The notes under the pieces were generated by a model, which saw only the letters and a list, made by a program, of their open reading frames with translations, made no database searches and had not been told where the DNA came from. The position numbers and the translations under genes were made by a program. From Denitrovibrio sp. (lineage in GTDB: Bacteria; Chrysiogenota; Deferribacteres; Deferribacterales; Geovibrionaceae), in NCBI GenBank assembly GCA_002869145.1, contig PKTM01000012.1, positions 182,507 through 246,506 on the forward strand: a DNA stretch of 64,000 nt, read 5' to 3'. Below, piece after piece: positions 28,901 through 36,115 of the stretch; positions within the stretch are counted from its first letter, which is position 1, and every line of letters begins with the position of its first letter.

Positions 28901-29396
28901 CAGTGCCTCCAGACATCACCCTGCTCTACAGAATATTCTTGGATTTTTTGTAAATCTGATGCCTATCCGCTTTAAATTTGACGAAGAGCTTGACGTTCAG
29001 GAATACTTCACCAAAACATATAGTGAGATCTTAGCCGCTCTGGAGCTTCAGCACTGTCCTTTTGACCTTGTTATTGACAAAGTGCTTACTTCCAGATCAA
29101 GCGGCAGGCAGCCTTTGACTAATATCGGTTTCGAATACGAAACATTTGATATGGACAATTCTGACAAATCCACCCTTCAGTTTATCGAGATGGATAAGGA
29201 TCTGGGAACTATCATTTTTCAGGATTCATCTAAATTTGACGCAACTCTTTATGTTGTTGAATCAAGTGTGGGACTCCACCTGAAACTGGAGTTCGACACG
29301 GAACTATTCTCTCAACAGAGTGCCGAAAGGTGGCTTGATTACTATAATGAATTTTGTGAAAATATTGCAGAAATGCTCTATGAGCAGGAGATATAA
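19953..29396 (+). CDS. NRPS-PKS hybrid synthetase, part after the in-frame TAA (A'-PCP-KS-DH?-KR-ACP-C-A-PCP-C)
   Basis: The frame resumes with NGYGPTE of adenylation domain 2, so no sensible initiation site exists; the first in-frame TTG/ATG lies inside the domain. Numbering the interrupted protein as one of 4931 residues, it contains carrier Ser2046 (ISGNS), ketosynthase (Cys2268 DTACSSS, His2401 EAHGTGT, His2441), no acyltransferase, a dehydratase-like double-hotdog (His2699, Asp2860; the usual proline of HxxxGxxxxP is alanine), ketoreductase (GGSGGVG; Ser3261/3262, Tyr3275), carrier Ser3410, condensation HHIIGDG (3593-), adenylation with code DALWMGCTFK (valine-like), carrier Ser4449 and condensation HHIAADG (4631-). 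Domain 2 reads DALTMGGVIK, which I cannot assign. Confidence 0.88.
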   Translation, partial: YPDLVIINGYGPTESTVICATHKIDNTKSYDTIPIGRPVKDARIYIVDSNRNILPRGAWGELCVAGNILSSGYLNREELNAKHFAPLISVDEERVYFTGDIAKWNRNDELEFKGRKDSQVKIRGVRIEIGEIEHSLLSNPSVKDCVVVKTELSDEVVELVAFVTASCNMTEQTLKKYLGTILPASNVPSRIIFLDSIPLNSSSKADRDKLTQIALKALQNQSISEHKDYSEIHEQIYSILQAVLPDTEFDMDSNFFDISGNSILVIDLFNRINAIYPDKIKIPDLFRYTTVNEISSFIKGEQEETVSAKTINNSGDIAVIGMAVRLSDYDDTESLWTDLLYACDKVGEIPPERKKQTLDIIDSDGAGVNFFESAYLNDISLFDPLRYGISPAEAVLMDSEQKLFMMLCMSALDDAGSGGETLRHKKVGVFAGSSPSSIYRDFIIRKYPERIEQAFSVTVPSSTATRLSYLMDWKGPAAMVDTACSSSLNAVHLACNALRNGECEYALAGGVKVSYVPVDEGLDFAIQSKKSRAYTFDDNADGTGMGEGGCAILLKPLSKAVEDGDSIHAVIKGSAVNQDGRSSGPAAPNPKAQTELILNAWANAVVTADTIGYIEAHGTGTKLGDPIEIDAITKAFNNQTSMKQFAAIGSVKGNFGHLDSAAGILGFVKAVLCVKNEKIPPQPFYTTPNKEIDFENSPVFVPESIIPFPKVFSKRRAGVSSFGLSGVNCHVIIEEAPKQMMTEDEGMQFFLLSAPDDELLRDYCGRLAISLVKNSCSLTDLAYTLAYGRPVLKKRIVIITKGKEILIKALTSVSAGVEFDEGAEIYFDAEGEHKIFGSLIIDFIKKAKLPASLTGKRIHIPYSKNKQISVWPKKTAVKKQSAVSSQLISAPVETPDGFSFSMNVSSAEFWPIHEHILSGSPVMAGMAVINILKSAAQQAGLAGSVEVTNLKWLSPLRPEDFLSPNCLLKLDTKNQSFAASLMYKAKSGAWNTVLMADISPLTKFSEKADVKRWQNSCSVKNDVTFLNDNPIINVSDKWLCLKEKRSDSNGILQYGELELTGASGDTWRDFNPAVIDCGVSMGLKEQYVPAFCKSVEIIKPLPEKIFCLTETKYNERNKTIYTDALFTDDKGDVSLRFKEIGFKKISLQNIPLFRKMWQEKPVNSEAQTVLPKLLIACGEQKYLKKFKPELEDAGAFVPETASIDKSLTDIINSSEGARLIYFHETDESLFKFISELKTVLKYVRKPLFFLSVTTGSFRVKNEIHNFENIKRSLFNGMMRAVGHESAFLKAASIDCDENTDFRTIIAEFNEFTPENIPMKTRAVRNGKRYVRSYEIAPEAEGPDLVTEGGSYLITGGSGGVGSAFAAYLSEKGAKHIGILSKNPKDLSACVHTKQTNMHYIKCDAGDKEQLKSAVKSFADTAGLINGVIHAAGVPGDGFLVNKDDATFESVLRPKVEATINLYEAVSDYSPEYIILCSSGTALTGAPGQTDYTSANTFHDFFAESLSDDKIHIISINWPMWLDTGMAKNLPEELSSKYGVTPKNGPEVAETALKTGASGIIPAADPRLLSWLTDENGNRQSNSEKEVSKEKKSSASIIKQITDTWCRELDYKKLDIDDDFYEIGGDSLSAMRIASKLTTELGKPVTVTDIFANPTIKELTLFLGGDLAENNPTSGVQKAPEQEYYLITSGQEDIFRYQTISPENTSFNLSYFASFNTTIEADRLIKSLKVLFDRHKIFKASFKEVSGEIRMYINEDRELPFEIFDLGSTDKRIETAENFIQPFNLEKDTLIRTALLKCDNKKDVLLFDLHHIIGDGNTLEILMDELKNIYFGNELPDKYTDTIDFIHWMKSIESSKVWEQEKKFWLAKFPDGITDIYFPEDRIRPSKLTFKGALTSIIIEADKLKRIRDYAKKAKTTVYTLMTTALALVLTRQAGREDMVIYSASSLRDKQEFVNVPGLLINTVPLCIETKPDSSISENIKNVASIIGDSLRYKLVGSGDIKKELGNSYSENRFKFGEIIFSYMNYSQSEASSGENPWLEMLGTGDKASAKAEMSFFGLETDNKLHITVEYYADAYSKNYIDRICSLYSSLIDVILDSDPQTLIKDISEIPAEENEKLLNEFSGQFMGFPQDKSLVALFQETALKHPDNIAIEDDGKKLSYRELDRISNYSAKIIKKLGTKHGEPVAVYADRSIDSVTAILGIIKADCCYLPIDDSAPADRVNSIIKSAGCSIIISEDNYKNSELTNILLKDIVSGGEDEAQVTESDGNSMAYIMFTSGSTGEPKGTMIKHLSVTRLVRNTNYIEFGSDDKILMGGTLAFDASTLEIWGALLNGGTLHIARKDQLLSRTGLREIINSHGITKMWLTASLFNAEADKDPSIFANLKVLMTGGERLSVKHVEKVMNACPELTLMNCYGPTENTTFTTTHVITRDDLKSNIPIGRPIANTSVYILDNRQRPAPVGVWGEIATGGYGVGEGYINDKELTNKVFIDNPFSEGKLYLSGDIGRFREDGVIEFFGRKDAQIKIRGNRVELSEVETAVTASGYAKQAAAFIENSETDKFLSVCVTGFDENNLSSLRAYLMRTIPTYMIPSRYYLVEEIPVNKNGKTERASLPECAANGKLIKQTVENTDDLDAKEKMVIECFQKIMELENISSEDNFFSLGGHSLQAAKIIAMIQDKCGYELSISKFMLNPVVKNIAALIEDTVNTYEIPKAEAAEDYPLSYAQRILYSVCQLEGASAAYNINSIVKVDSSLDLEIFKKTARILIEKHEILRTYFIEKDGDIRQKVAENVPLPLKIVYLDEVGEKNIKDIISKELDRSFDLSEPPLIRFCMWKHLDGTWTLTFVIHHIAADGTSFEIFLSDMTEIYESLLTKGEYIYDEESINYKDFSIWQNKFDFTEELESWQYKLRDVPESVELPHDFDVPLRRKFTGKTILRDFDKELSDKLHEISSRLNITFNSMMMGIFALLINKLSNQDDFCIALGSASRHHPALQNILGFFVNLMPIRFKFDEELDVQEYFTKTYSEILAALELQHCPFDLVIDKVLTSRSSGRQPLTNIGFEYETFDMDNSDKSTLQFIEMDKDLGTIIFQDSSKFDATLYVVESSVGLHLKLEFDTELFSQQSAERWLDYYNEFCENIAEMLYEQEI

Positions 29397-32300
29397 TGAA
29401 GATCGGAGATCTCAAGCTTAGCCTGAACAAACAAGATAAAAACAATATTTCTACATTTATAAAAGACAATACAATAATATCCGCTTTCGAAAAAACCGCT
29501 GAAAAACAACCTGATAAAAACGCTGTATACGACGGCACAGACTGGATAACTTACGGAGCACTGAAAGCTTCTGCTGATTCGATATCTTCGTTCATACAGT
29601 CTCTTAGCATAGAAAAAGGCTCATTCATTGCTATCATGGCAGAGCGAAAAAATGTCGCAGTGGCAGTTATGCTTGGGATTATGAAAGCGGGATGTGCATA
29701 TGTACCTATAGATCCTGAGCTCCCTGAGAAAAGAATCCTTCAAATGATAAATGAATGCAGCTCCCCGCTGCTGTTTTTCACCAGCAAATACATGAGAGGC
29801 GCTAATATCCTTCAATGGAACTCTGCGTCAATGAATAATATCTGCTGTGTGGATACAGATGATTTTTACTCTGTTATCGAATCCACTGGCGAGATTATGG
29901 ACGAAGCGCTTTGGGATGCTGTGGCTGAAAATGCAGATACAGATGTTCAGGCCGGAGGGTGGAAAGACCCGTACAGCGGAGAATGGATTAGCGATGATAT
30001 TATGGACAGCTTCTCTGTTAATGTTTTCGAAAAACTTCAAAAATATACAGACAAAAACTCCGTGATAATGGAGATAGGTTCTGCAAGCGGGCTTTCGCTT
30101 AAAAGACTGGCTCCGCTTTGCAGTAAATATTTCGCAACAGACATCTCTTCCTCTATGCTTGATTTTCTGAAAAGCAATCTCGTAAGCAGGTTTGCCAACG
30201 TGGAGACATTCCACACACCTGCTCACAACATAGACACTTTAAAGCCAAATACATTTGATGTCATAATCATAAACAGCGTTGCGCAGAGTTTCCCCGGGCA
30301 TAACTATATGCGGGATGTAATGAAAAAGTGCGACAGCATGCTTAATGACTGCGGCGTTATTTTCTTGGGCAACATTTACGATGCATCTAAAAAGGGCGAG
30401 TTCGAAAAATCATTTATAAAATATAAGATGACGCACCCTGAGTCTAATGTTAAAGCACATTTTGATGCCGAACTATTTTTTCATCAAGACTTCTTCGCTG
30501 ACTGGGCGGCAAATCATTCATACACAACTCAGTTTTCTGATACAAATGTTGAGGCCGATTTTTTCAGCTACGGATACGATGTTGTTCTGGTAAAAAACGG
30601 AAAAGAACAGCAAGCAGTCCGGGCTAAAAGACAATTTAGCAGAAGCGACCTGACAGAGTCCTCATGTGCAGACCTTTCTGAAAACGGCGATAACGCTTAC
30701 GGGATATTTACCAGCGGAACAACAGGCACACCAAAAGGAGTACAGATAGCTCACAGGTCTGTGCTTAATCTGGCAGAAACACTTTACGACATGATATATA
30801 AAGACGGCGCTGTCAGAACGGGAGTTTTCCCATCTTTCAGTTTTGACCCGTCAGTACAGCAGATATTCCCAGCTCTTATATACGGCTCAGAGGTTGTAAT
30901 AATCCCTGAGACATTCAGGAAAGACCCTGTAGAGCTATACTCTTTTGTAAAAGACAGCGGAATAGAGTTTATGGACTTAACCCCAGCCATGGCATCCGTG
31001 TTCACAGACTACGCCATCGGGAACGGTCTGAAGTGCCCTTTGACGCATCTGATTGTTGGCGGTGAACAGTTTTCTAAAAATCTTGCCAAAGAGATTTTCA
31101 GATGGAACTCATCGCTGCACCTCATAAATGCTTACGGACCAACCGAGTGCTGTGTAAGTGCAACCTACTATGAACTTGATGCCGACAAGCTGGACAAGCT
31201 TCCTTCCATACATATCGGTTCGCCGGTTAAAAATACAGAAATATTTATCTTTGACGATGCAGGAAACCCTATTCCTGAAGGATTGCAGGGCGAAATATGT
31301 GTTAGCGGAGAAGGTGTCAGCAGAGGCTACATAAACGACAGCAAGCTCACTGATGAAAAATTCACACCCCACCCTTTTAATCCCGATAAAAAAGTGTACC
31401 GCACTGGTGATATAGGGCGTGAATTCAGTCCGAATCTATTTATGTTCAACGGCCGTAAAGATACTCAGGTAAAGGTGCGGGGCTACCGCATTGAGCTTGC
31501 AGAGATAGAAAATACAGCACTGAAACTTGCTGAACTCAACAACTGTGCAGTAGTATGCAGAGACTTTTCCGAAAGCGGAAATCCCGCCATCGTTCTATAT
31601 TTCACATCAGATACCCCACAGGAGCCGGCACATATAAAAGCATCTCTGATAGAAACTCTCCCTGAATACATGATACCTGAATACGTTATACAGATAGAAT
31701 CTATCCCCCTGAACTCAAGCGGGAAAATCGATTATAAAGCACTTCCAAATCCTCAGATAGAGTCTGAGAAAATCTCAGACGGAGAGAAACCGTCGACAAA
31801 GAACCAGATTAAAATTGCTGATTTTATAAAACAGCTTACCGGACTGCCGAACTGGACAATAGACGATAACTTTTTCGACTCAGGCGGCAACAGCATTCTG
31901 GCTGTCAGACTTATCAGCATGATACACACTTACTCTGGGAAAAGAATACCCCTTACATACCTTATGAAACATCCTACCATAAGGCTGCTTGCGGCATATC
32001 TGGAAAACAGAGTTTCTACAGAAAAATGGACACCTCTGATACCAGTGAGTACCTGCGAACAGTCCACAGATGACCTTTTCTGTTTTCATCCGGTAGGTGG
32101 GAGTAACTTCTGCTATCACCATCTGTCTGTTGCATTAAAAAATATGTATAACATCACAATGACACAATCGCCAGGCATGTCCGGAAACAGCAAACCTATG
32201 TCAGACTGCAAAGAAATAGGAAGACTTTTTTGTGATGAGATTTTACAGAACTTTCCAGATTCGCCAAAAATACTTATAGGCTGGAGTTTCGGTGCGCTTA

Positions 32301-32836
32301 TTGCCCTTGAAACTGCCAGAGAGATGATAGAGAGAGGGCTCAGACCAAAATGTGTAGTTATTATTGATATGACCTCCGGAAACAATAGAATTTCTAAAGA
32401 GATGCTGTCCAGTGAGACGGGTATTAATAAGCTATTCATAGACTTATTCGGTTTAAACGACCTGAACCCTGAAGAAACAACAAGAGAGCAGATCAGAGAG
32501 CGTGTTCTTAAGCTTGGCATTGAGACAGGTTTTTTTCCTGAAGGTATGGAAGATGAAATATGCAACCGTCTGCTTGATGTTGCTATGGCAAATGCTCATG
32601 CAAGCGTAACATACACACCGCAGAAATATGACGGTGAAGTGCTTTTAATAAGAGCAACAGAGATTACCAGATCTTCTTTTATAGATTCCGGAGAGGATGC
32701 ATTTCTCGGATGGAAAAACTATCTGAGTAACATAACACTGAAATGGGTTGATGCTACTCACGAAACAATACTTTCGCCGGATGTCATCCCTGAAACAGCA
32801 AGGCATATAAAAGATTTTATAAAGAGGCTGAAATAA
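29396..32836 (+). CDS. Terminal NRPS protein: adenylation domain interrupted by methyltransferase, carrier, thioesterase
   Basis: The 1146-residue protein starts directly with an adenylation domain (A2 AGCAYVPIDP near 98-107). A SAM-dependent methyltransferase of the NRPS type (GGWKDPYSGEW at 187, motif I EIGSASG at 226-232) occupies about 187-400, and the adenylation domain then resumes at A3 (FTSGTTGTPKG, 438-448). A carrier domain (GGNS, Ser833) and a type I thioesterase (GWSFG, Ser964; His1122) end the line. The condensation domain for this module is the last domain of the preceding protein. The hand-read code is DPQDIGAVSK, unassigned. The thioesterase should release or cyclise the product. 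Confidence 0.9.
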   Translation: MKIGDLKLSLNKQDKNNISTFIKDNTIISAFEKTAEKQPDKNAVYDGTDWITYGALKASADSISSFIQSLSIEKGSFIAIMAERKNVAVAVMLGIMKAGCAYVPIDPELPEKRILQMINECSSPLLFFTSKYMRGANILQWNSASMNNICCVDTDDFYSVIESTGEIMDEALWDAVAENADTDVQAGGWKDPYSGEWISDDIMDSFSVNVFEKLQKYTDKNSVIMEIGSASGLSLKRLAPLCSKYFATDISSSMLDFLKSNLVSRFANVETFHTPAHNIDTLKPNTFDVIIINSVAQSFPGHNYMRDVMKKCDSMLNDCGVIFLGNIYDASKKGEFEKSFIKYKMTHPESNVKAHFDAELFFHQDFFADWAANHSYTTQFSDTNVEADFFSYGYDVVLVKNGKEQQAVRAKRQFSRSDLTESSCADLSENGDNAYGIFTSGTTGTPKGVQIAHRSVLNLAETLYDMIYKDGAVRTGVFPSFSFDPSVQQIFPALIYGSEVVIIPETFRKDPVELYSFVKDSGIEFMDLTPAMASVFTDYAIGNGLKCPLTHLIVGGEQFSKNLAKEIFRWNSSLHLINAYGPTECCVSATYYELDADKLDKLPSIHIGSPVKNTEIFIFDDAGNPIPEGLQGEICVSGEGVSRGYINDSKLTDEKFTPHPFNPDKKVYRTGDIGREFSPNLFMFNGRKDTQVKVRGYRIELAEIENTALKLAELNNCAVVCRDFSESGNPAIVLYFTSDTPQEPAHIKASLIETLPEYMIPEYVIQIESIPLNSSGKIDYKALPNPQIESEKISDGEKPSTKNQIKIADFIKQLTGLPNWTIDDNFFDSGGNSILAVRLISMIHTYSGKRIPLTYLMKHPTIRLLAAYLENRVSTEKWTPLIPVSTCEQSTDDLFCFHPVGGSNFCYHHLSVALKNMYNITMTQSPGMSGNSKPMSDCKEIGRLFCDEILQNFPDSPKILIGWSFGALIALETAREMIERGLRPKCVVIIDMTSGNNRISKEMLSSETGINKLFIDLFGLNDLNPEETTREQIRERVLKLGIETGFFPEGMEDEICNRLLDVAMANAHASVTYTPQKYDGEVLLIRATEITRSSFIDSGEDAFLGWKNYLSNITLKWVDATHETILSPDVIPETARHIKDFIKRLK

Positions 32837-33726
32837 TGAGCAGCAAAACAGCAGCCCTCTTCCCGGGGCAGGGCAGCCAGAAGCAGAACATGGCAGACAG
32901 TCTGGTTAAAAACCATAAAATAGCAATGGATGTTTTCTGTGAGTGCTCAGACATTCTGGGAACAGACGTTCTGGCTCTTACACGACTAAGTGAAAAAGAG
33001 ATAGCTCAGCCTGCCGTAACACATAAAATAATACCTGTTTCATCACTTGCCGCCTGGGCAGTTTTCAAGGAAACATCCAAAGCTGATTTTGCAGCTGGAC
33101 ACAGCCTTGGCGAGCTGACAGCATTAGCGGCTGCCGGAGCCTGCTCAGTGAAAGATATGCTTAGCCTCTGCTCAGTTCGTGGTGAGCTTATGCAAAATAC
33201 CACGTCAACTGTCAGCGGCGGAATGACCGCTGTCCTTAATTCCTCTCTGAGTGACATTTCAGAAGTCTGCGAAGCGACAAATGGAGCTGATAACGACAAA
33301 ACATGGATAGCCAACATAAACTCTTATAATCAGATTGTGATAGCTGGTGCAAAAGATAAGCTTGATGAAGCTGAGAAATTACTTACCGAAAAAGGTGCAA
33401 GCTGTATACGGCTGAAAACTGCCTGTGCATTTCATACACCCCACATGGGTACGGCAGTTAAAAAATTGATGGAGAAGGCTGCAAAAATAAAATGGCAGCA
33501 GCCAGAAATAACTATTGTTTCTGCACGCACTGGAAAACCTTATGAAAACCACAGCACAATCCCGTATGAACTATCCTTGCAGCTTGTGCAGCCGGTGTTA
33601 TGGCTGAACACTGTACAGTTTCTGAGAAACGCCCATGTGAAAACAGTATATGAAATGACACCAGCAGGAACTCTCACCGGTCTTATTAAATCGATTGAAA
33701 AAAATATAAGTTGTCACAATATTTGA
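32836..33726 (+). CDS. Discrete malonyl-type acyltransferase (trans-AT)
   Basis: The 296-residue protein is FabD-like: it opens with FPGQGSQ, carries the nucleophile motif GHSLGE (Ser90) and a CAFHTPHM segment of the malonyl-selective AFH type. It starts one base inside the preceding stop codon overlap and is the last gene of the NRPS operon. The polyketide module in that operon has no acyltransferase of its own, so this enzyme most likely loads malonate onto its carrier Ser3410 in trans. A housekeeping FabD role is possible but less likely given the position. Confidence 0.9.
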   Translation: MSSKTAALFPGQGSQKQNMADSLVKNHKIAMDVFCECSDILGTDVLALTRLSEKEIAQPAVTHKIIPVSSLAAWAVFKETSKADFAAGHSLGELTALAAAGACSVKDMLSLCSVRGELMQNTTSTVSGGMTAVLNSSLSDISEVCEATNGADNDKTWIANINSYNQIVIAGAKDKLDEAEKLLTEKGASCIRLKTACAFHTPHMGTAVKKLMEKAAKIKWQQPEITIVSARTGKPYENHSTIPYELSLQLVQPVLWLNTVQFLRNAHVKTVYEMTPAGTLTGLIKSIEKNISCHNI

Positions 33727-33751
33727 ATTTAAGAGATGTTTTTAGTATTTA

Positions 33752-33781
33752 TTGACATAAAGTTTCATTTAGAGGTATACT
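33752..33781 (+). promoter_or_regulatory. Strong sigma-70 promoter
   Basis: TTGACA (33752-33757), an 18-bp spacer and TATACT (33776-33781) match the consensus almost perfectly. It separates transcription of the downstream DUF697 gene from the NRPS operon and gives a leader of roughly 65-70 nt. Confidence 0.75.
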
Positions 33782-33855
33782 TATATGTGTAGAAATGTTT
33801 TTAATCATCTCTATATACGTAGTTTAGATACATATAATAATACGGAGGATGCATC

Positions 33856-34374
33856 GTGAGCACAAAAACTGAAGAGGTAAAAGGTCCGGAAATTAATGCC
33901 GAAGAGCTCGAGGGTCTTACTACTCTTGAGAAGTCTAACAAAATCACAAAAACTTTTGTTCTGTGGAGTGCAGGAGGCGGTCTTATTCCGTTTCCACTAG
34001 TAGACATTGCAGCAATCTACGCTGCTCAAATAACAATGATTACAAAGATGACTCATGTATACGGCATCACCTTCTCTGAGCATAAATTTAAAAATATCAT
34101 TTATCCGCTTGTAGGCTCACTTGGTGTTGTTCCTGCTACTACTAGTCTGCTTGCATCTCTTGTGAAACTTATACCTGGCGTAGGACAGTTTGCAGGCGGC
34201 ATCAGCATGTCTGTTATGGCTGGCGCTATCACATATGCAACTGGTAAAATATTCACTATGCATTTTGAAGCTGGCGGTACTCTGCTTGATTTCGACGCTG
34301 ATAAGATGAAAGAGTACTACAAAGAGCTATACGAAGAAGGTAAAAAAGTAGCAAAAGAAGCTGCTAAGTCATAG
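33856..34374 (+). CDS. DUF697-like membrane-associated protein A
   Basis: The 172-residue protein begins at GTG with GGAGG 7 bp upstream. The core (about 35-150) is a glycine-rich hydrophobic domain typical of DUF697 (LIPFPLVDIAAIYAAQITMI, GQFAGGISMSVMAGAITYATGKIF). DUF697 domains are best known fused to or near dynamin-like or small GTPases; none is here. A paralog lies in convergent orientation at 34614-35243. The function is unknown; helical membrane association is likely. Confidence 0.7.
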   Translation: MSTKTEEVKGPEINAEELEGLTTLEKSNKITKTFVLWSAGGGLIPFPLVDIAAIYAAQITMITKMTHVYGITFSEHKFKNIIYPLVGSLGVVPATTSLLASLVKLIPGVGQFAGGISMSVMAGAITYATGKIFTMHFEAGGTLLDFDADKMKEYYKELYEEGKKVAKEAAKS

Positions 34375-34381
34375 GTGCGTC

Positions 34382-34582
34382 ATGACAATACCTATTCCTC
34401 CTCAACTTTTATCGGTTCTTATATACCTGATATTCTGCTATTGTCTTGGAATGATAGGTCGGGAATATAAGTTTGGGTTCTGGGGTAATTTTCTGCTGAG
34501 TATAGTTTTCACACCTGTGATTGGGTTGTTAATAGTACTGGCACAGGACAGACGCCCAATATGCATACATGAAAAAGAATAA
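34382..34582 (+). CDS. Small two-helix membrane protein
   Basis: The 66-residue product has two hydrophobic segments (LSVLIYLIFCYCLGMIG and FLLSIVFTPVIGLLIVLAQ) separated by a short charged turn (REYKFGFWGN), and a charged tail. It begins 7 nt after the DUF697 gene and is followed by a terminator, so the two are probably co-transcribed. It is not recognised as a named family. Confidence 0.6.
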   Translation: MTIPIPPQLLSVLIYLIFCYCLGMIGREYKFGFWGNFLLSIVFTPVIGLLIVLAQDRRPICIHEKE

Positions 34583-34584
34583 AT

Positions 34585-34615
34585 AAAAAGCCCGTAGCAA
34601 TACGGGCTTTTTTTT
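34585..34615. terminator. Bidirectional intrinsic terminator
   Basis: AGCCCGTA and TACGGGCT form a perfect 8-bp stem around GCAA, flanked by an A run on one side and a T run on the other, so it can serve both convergent operons. Confidence 0.85.
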
Positions 34616-35243
34616 ATGCTGTTTGTGGACCTTTTTTATAAAATCCCTTAACATCGTTTTTCATCTTTTCCGTATCAACAGTTAAAAGAGTCCCGCCGCT
34701 TTTATAATGAGTCATAAAAGCCATCCCTATGGCATATGTTAAAGCTGCGTTGCTTATGAGAATGATTCCTTTCAAAGTCCCTACAACCGGAATAAAGTTT
34801 AATATATTTGCAAGAGGCTTAGCAGACACCACAGGTATAACAGCGCCTAAGAGCGACGTTAGAACTTTTTTGCCTAAATCCTCTTTGAATGGCACACCAT
34901 ATATTCTGCTGAGCTCGCTCAGCATCTCTAACTGGACAGCGGCAGCAACTGCGGTATCTAGATATGGAACAGGAATAAGGCCTGTCGCCGCACTAAATGC
35001 ACTGTTTCTTAATATCAAGTTTTTTGCTTTACGATTTCTTGCAGTATCATTATAAAAACTTTTCCTTATTATCTTGCGATCTTCCGGTGCATCATCTGAA
35101 TTCTGCAACACTTCTGGTTCTATAACTTCAGATTTAATGTCTTCTTGCTCAGGGTTTACTATATCTTCTATTACATCAGACATCTGACTTTCGTTTTTAT
35201 CTGATGCCAGTGGGTCCACAGGCATTCTTTTCTTACCAGCCAT
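34614..35243 (-). CDS. DUF697-like membrane-associated protein B
   Basis: I place the start at the ATG at 35243 (MAGKKRMPVDPL), which has GGAGG 8 nt upstream and overlaps the ParA stop codon (TGATG); a longer start at 35273 would overlap more. The N-terminal 60 residues are polar and acidic. The rest is a DUF697-type domain (AFSAATGLIPVPYLDTAVAA, ALTYAIGMAFMTHYKSGGTLL) closely resembling the convergent gene at 33856, including the shared end pattern HF/HYxxGGTLL-D/VD. It is co-transcribed with an orphan ParA. Function is unknown. Confidence 0.7.
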   Translation of the reverse strand: MAGKKRMPVDPLASDKNESQMSDVIEDIVNPEQEDIKSEVIEPEVLQNSDDAPEDRKIIRKSFYNDTARNRKAKNLILRNSAFSAATGLIPVPYLDTAVAAAVQLEMLSELSRIYGVPFKEDLGKKVLTSLLGAVIPVVSAKPLANILNFIPVVGTLKGIILISNAALTYAIGMAFMTHYKSGGTLLTVDTEKMKNDVKGFYKKGPQTA

Positions 35244-35998
35244 CAAACACCTCCAGTGTTTTTCATTACCCAAGCTGCAACTTTTTTATAATCCATAGAA
35301 CCGTTAGATTTTGGTGCGTAAATATTTATCGGTTTGCAGTGAGCAGGAGCCTCCGCCAGAGATACGTTTTCTCTGATGACAGGCGTAATTTTATTTGGAA
35401 AAGATTTTTCAAGAGATTCCATAACTTCTTTGTGCAGGGCTCTTCTGGTGTGAACTCGGCAAGGGACTATACCAAGTATGTCCACATCACTTTCTGAACG
35501 GCTGCTGATAGCACTTATAATGCGCTTCATATCAACAATGCCTCTAAGACTAAGCGGGTGAGCCTCAAGCGGCAGAAGTATGCCAGAGGACGCACTAATT
35601 GCGCTCACAGTGAGAAATCCTAGCCCCGGCGGGCAGTCTATGAAAATGTATGAGTATTTTTCTTTCAGTTTTAATATAGATTTATAAAGGTTAAACTCAG
35701 AACCTTTTGTTCCTGTAATCTTGTTTTCGACGGTTGCAAGGCTGTAGCTGCCGGAAACGATATCCAGATTTTTAAACTCTGTCTTTTCGGTTTCAAGCGG
35801 AGCAGCATTGTATACTGAATTATAAAGGGAATCACTTTTATTGTCTGAACCGATCCAAGAGCTTGAGCTCCCCTGAGGATCCATATCAATAAGTAAAACT
35901 TTTTTATTTTTTGATGCTATTATTGCAGACAAATTTACTGAAGTTGCAGTTTTGCCAACACCACCTTTATGATTTGCCACAGCGATAATTTCAGCCAT
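35243..35998 (-). CDS. Orphan ParA/MinD-type ATPase
   Basis: The 251-residue protein has the deviant Walker A KGGVGKT at residues 11-17, a switch region with DMDPQGSSSSW and FIDCPPGLG, all typical of ParA/Soj ATPases. No ParB or centromere-like repeat is seen beside it, and the partner gene is a DUF697-like membrane protein. It may position a membrane or protein cargo rather than segregate DNA; that is inference. It overlaps the downstream gene by one base. Confidence 0.85.
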   Translation of the reverse strand: MAEIIAVANHKGGVGKTATSVNLSAIIASKNKKVLLIDMDPQGSSSSWIGSDNKSDSLYNSVYNAAPLETEKTEFKNLDIVSGSYSLATVENKITGTKGSEFNLYKSILKLKEKYSYIFIDCPPGLGFLTVSAISASSGILLPLEAHPLSLRGIVDMKRIISAISSRSESDVDILGIVPCRVHTRRALHKEVMESLEKSFPNKITPVIRENVSLAEAPAHCKPINIYAPKSNGSMDYKKVAAWVMKNTGGV

Positions 35999-36115
35999 TT
36001 CGCACCGCCTACACTTAGCTAAAGCTAATTATACCGCTCATATGATGATGCCGTCAATTGCAACCTCTGTAGTTTCACTGAGCAGTGGCCTTAAATATGA
36101 CAACGGCTTTGCAGA

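Noticed and set aside
20280-29396. Separate gene starting at the first in-frame start codon after the TAA
   Set aside because: Adenylation-domain sequence (NGYGPTE onward) runs unbroken from 19953, and the start lies in the middle of the domain without a ribosome-binding site.
32836-33726. Housekeeping FabD
   Set aside because: It lacks neighbouring fatty-acid genes and is coupled to an NRPS-PKS line that needs an external acyltransferase; not fully excluded.
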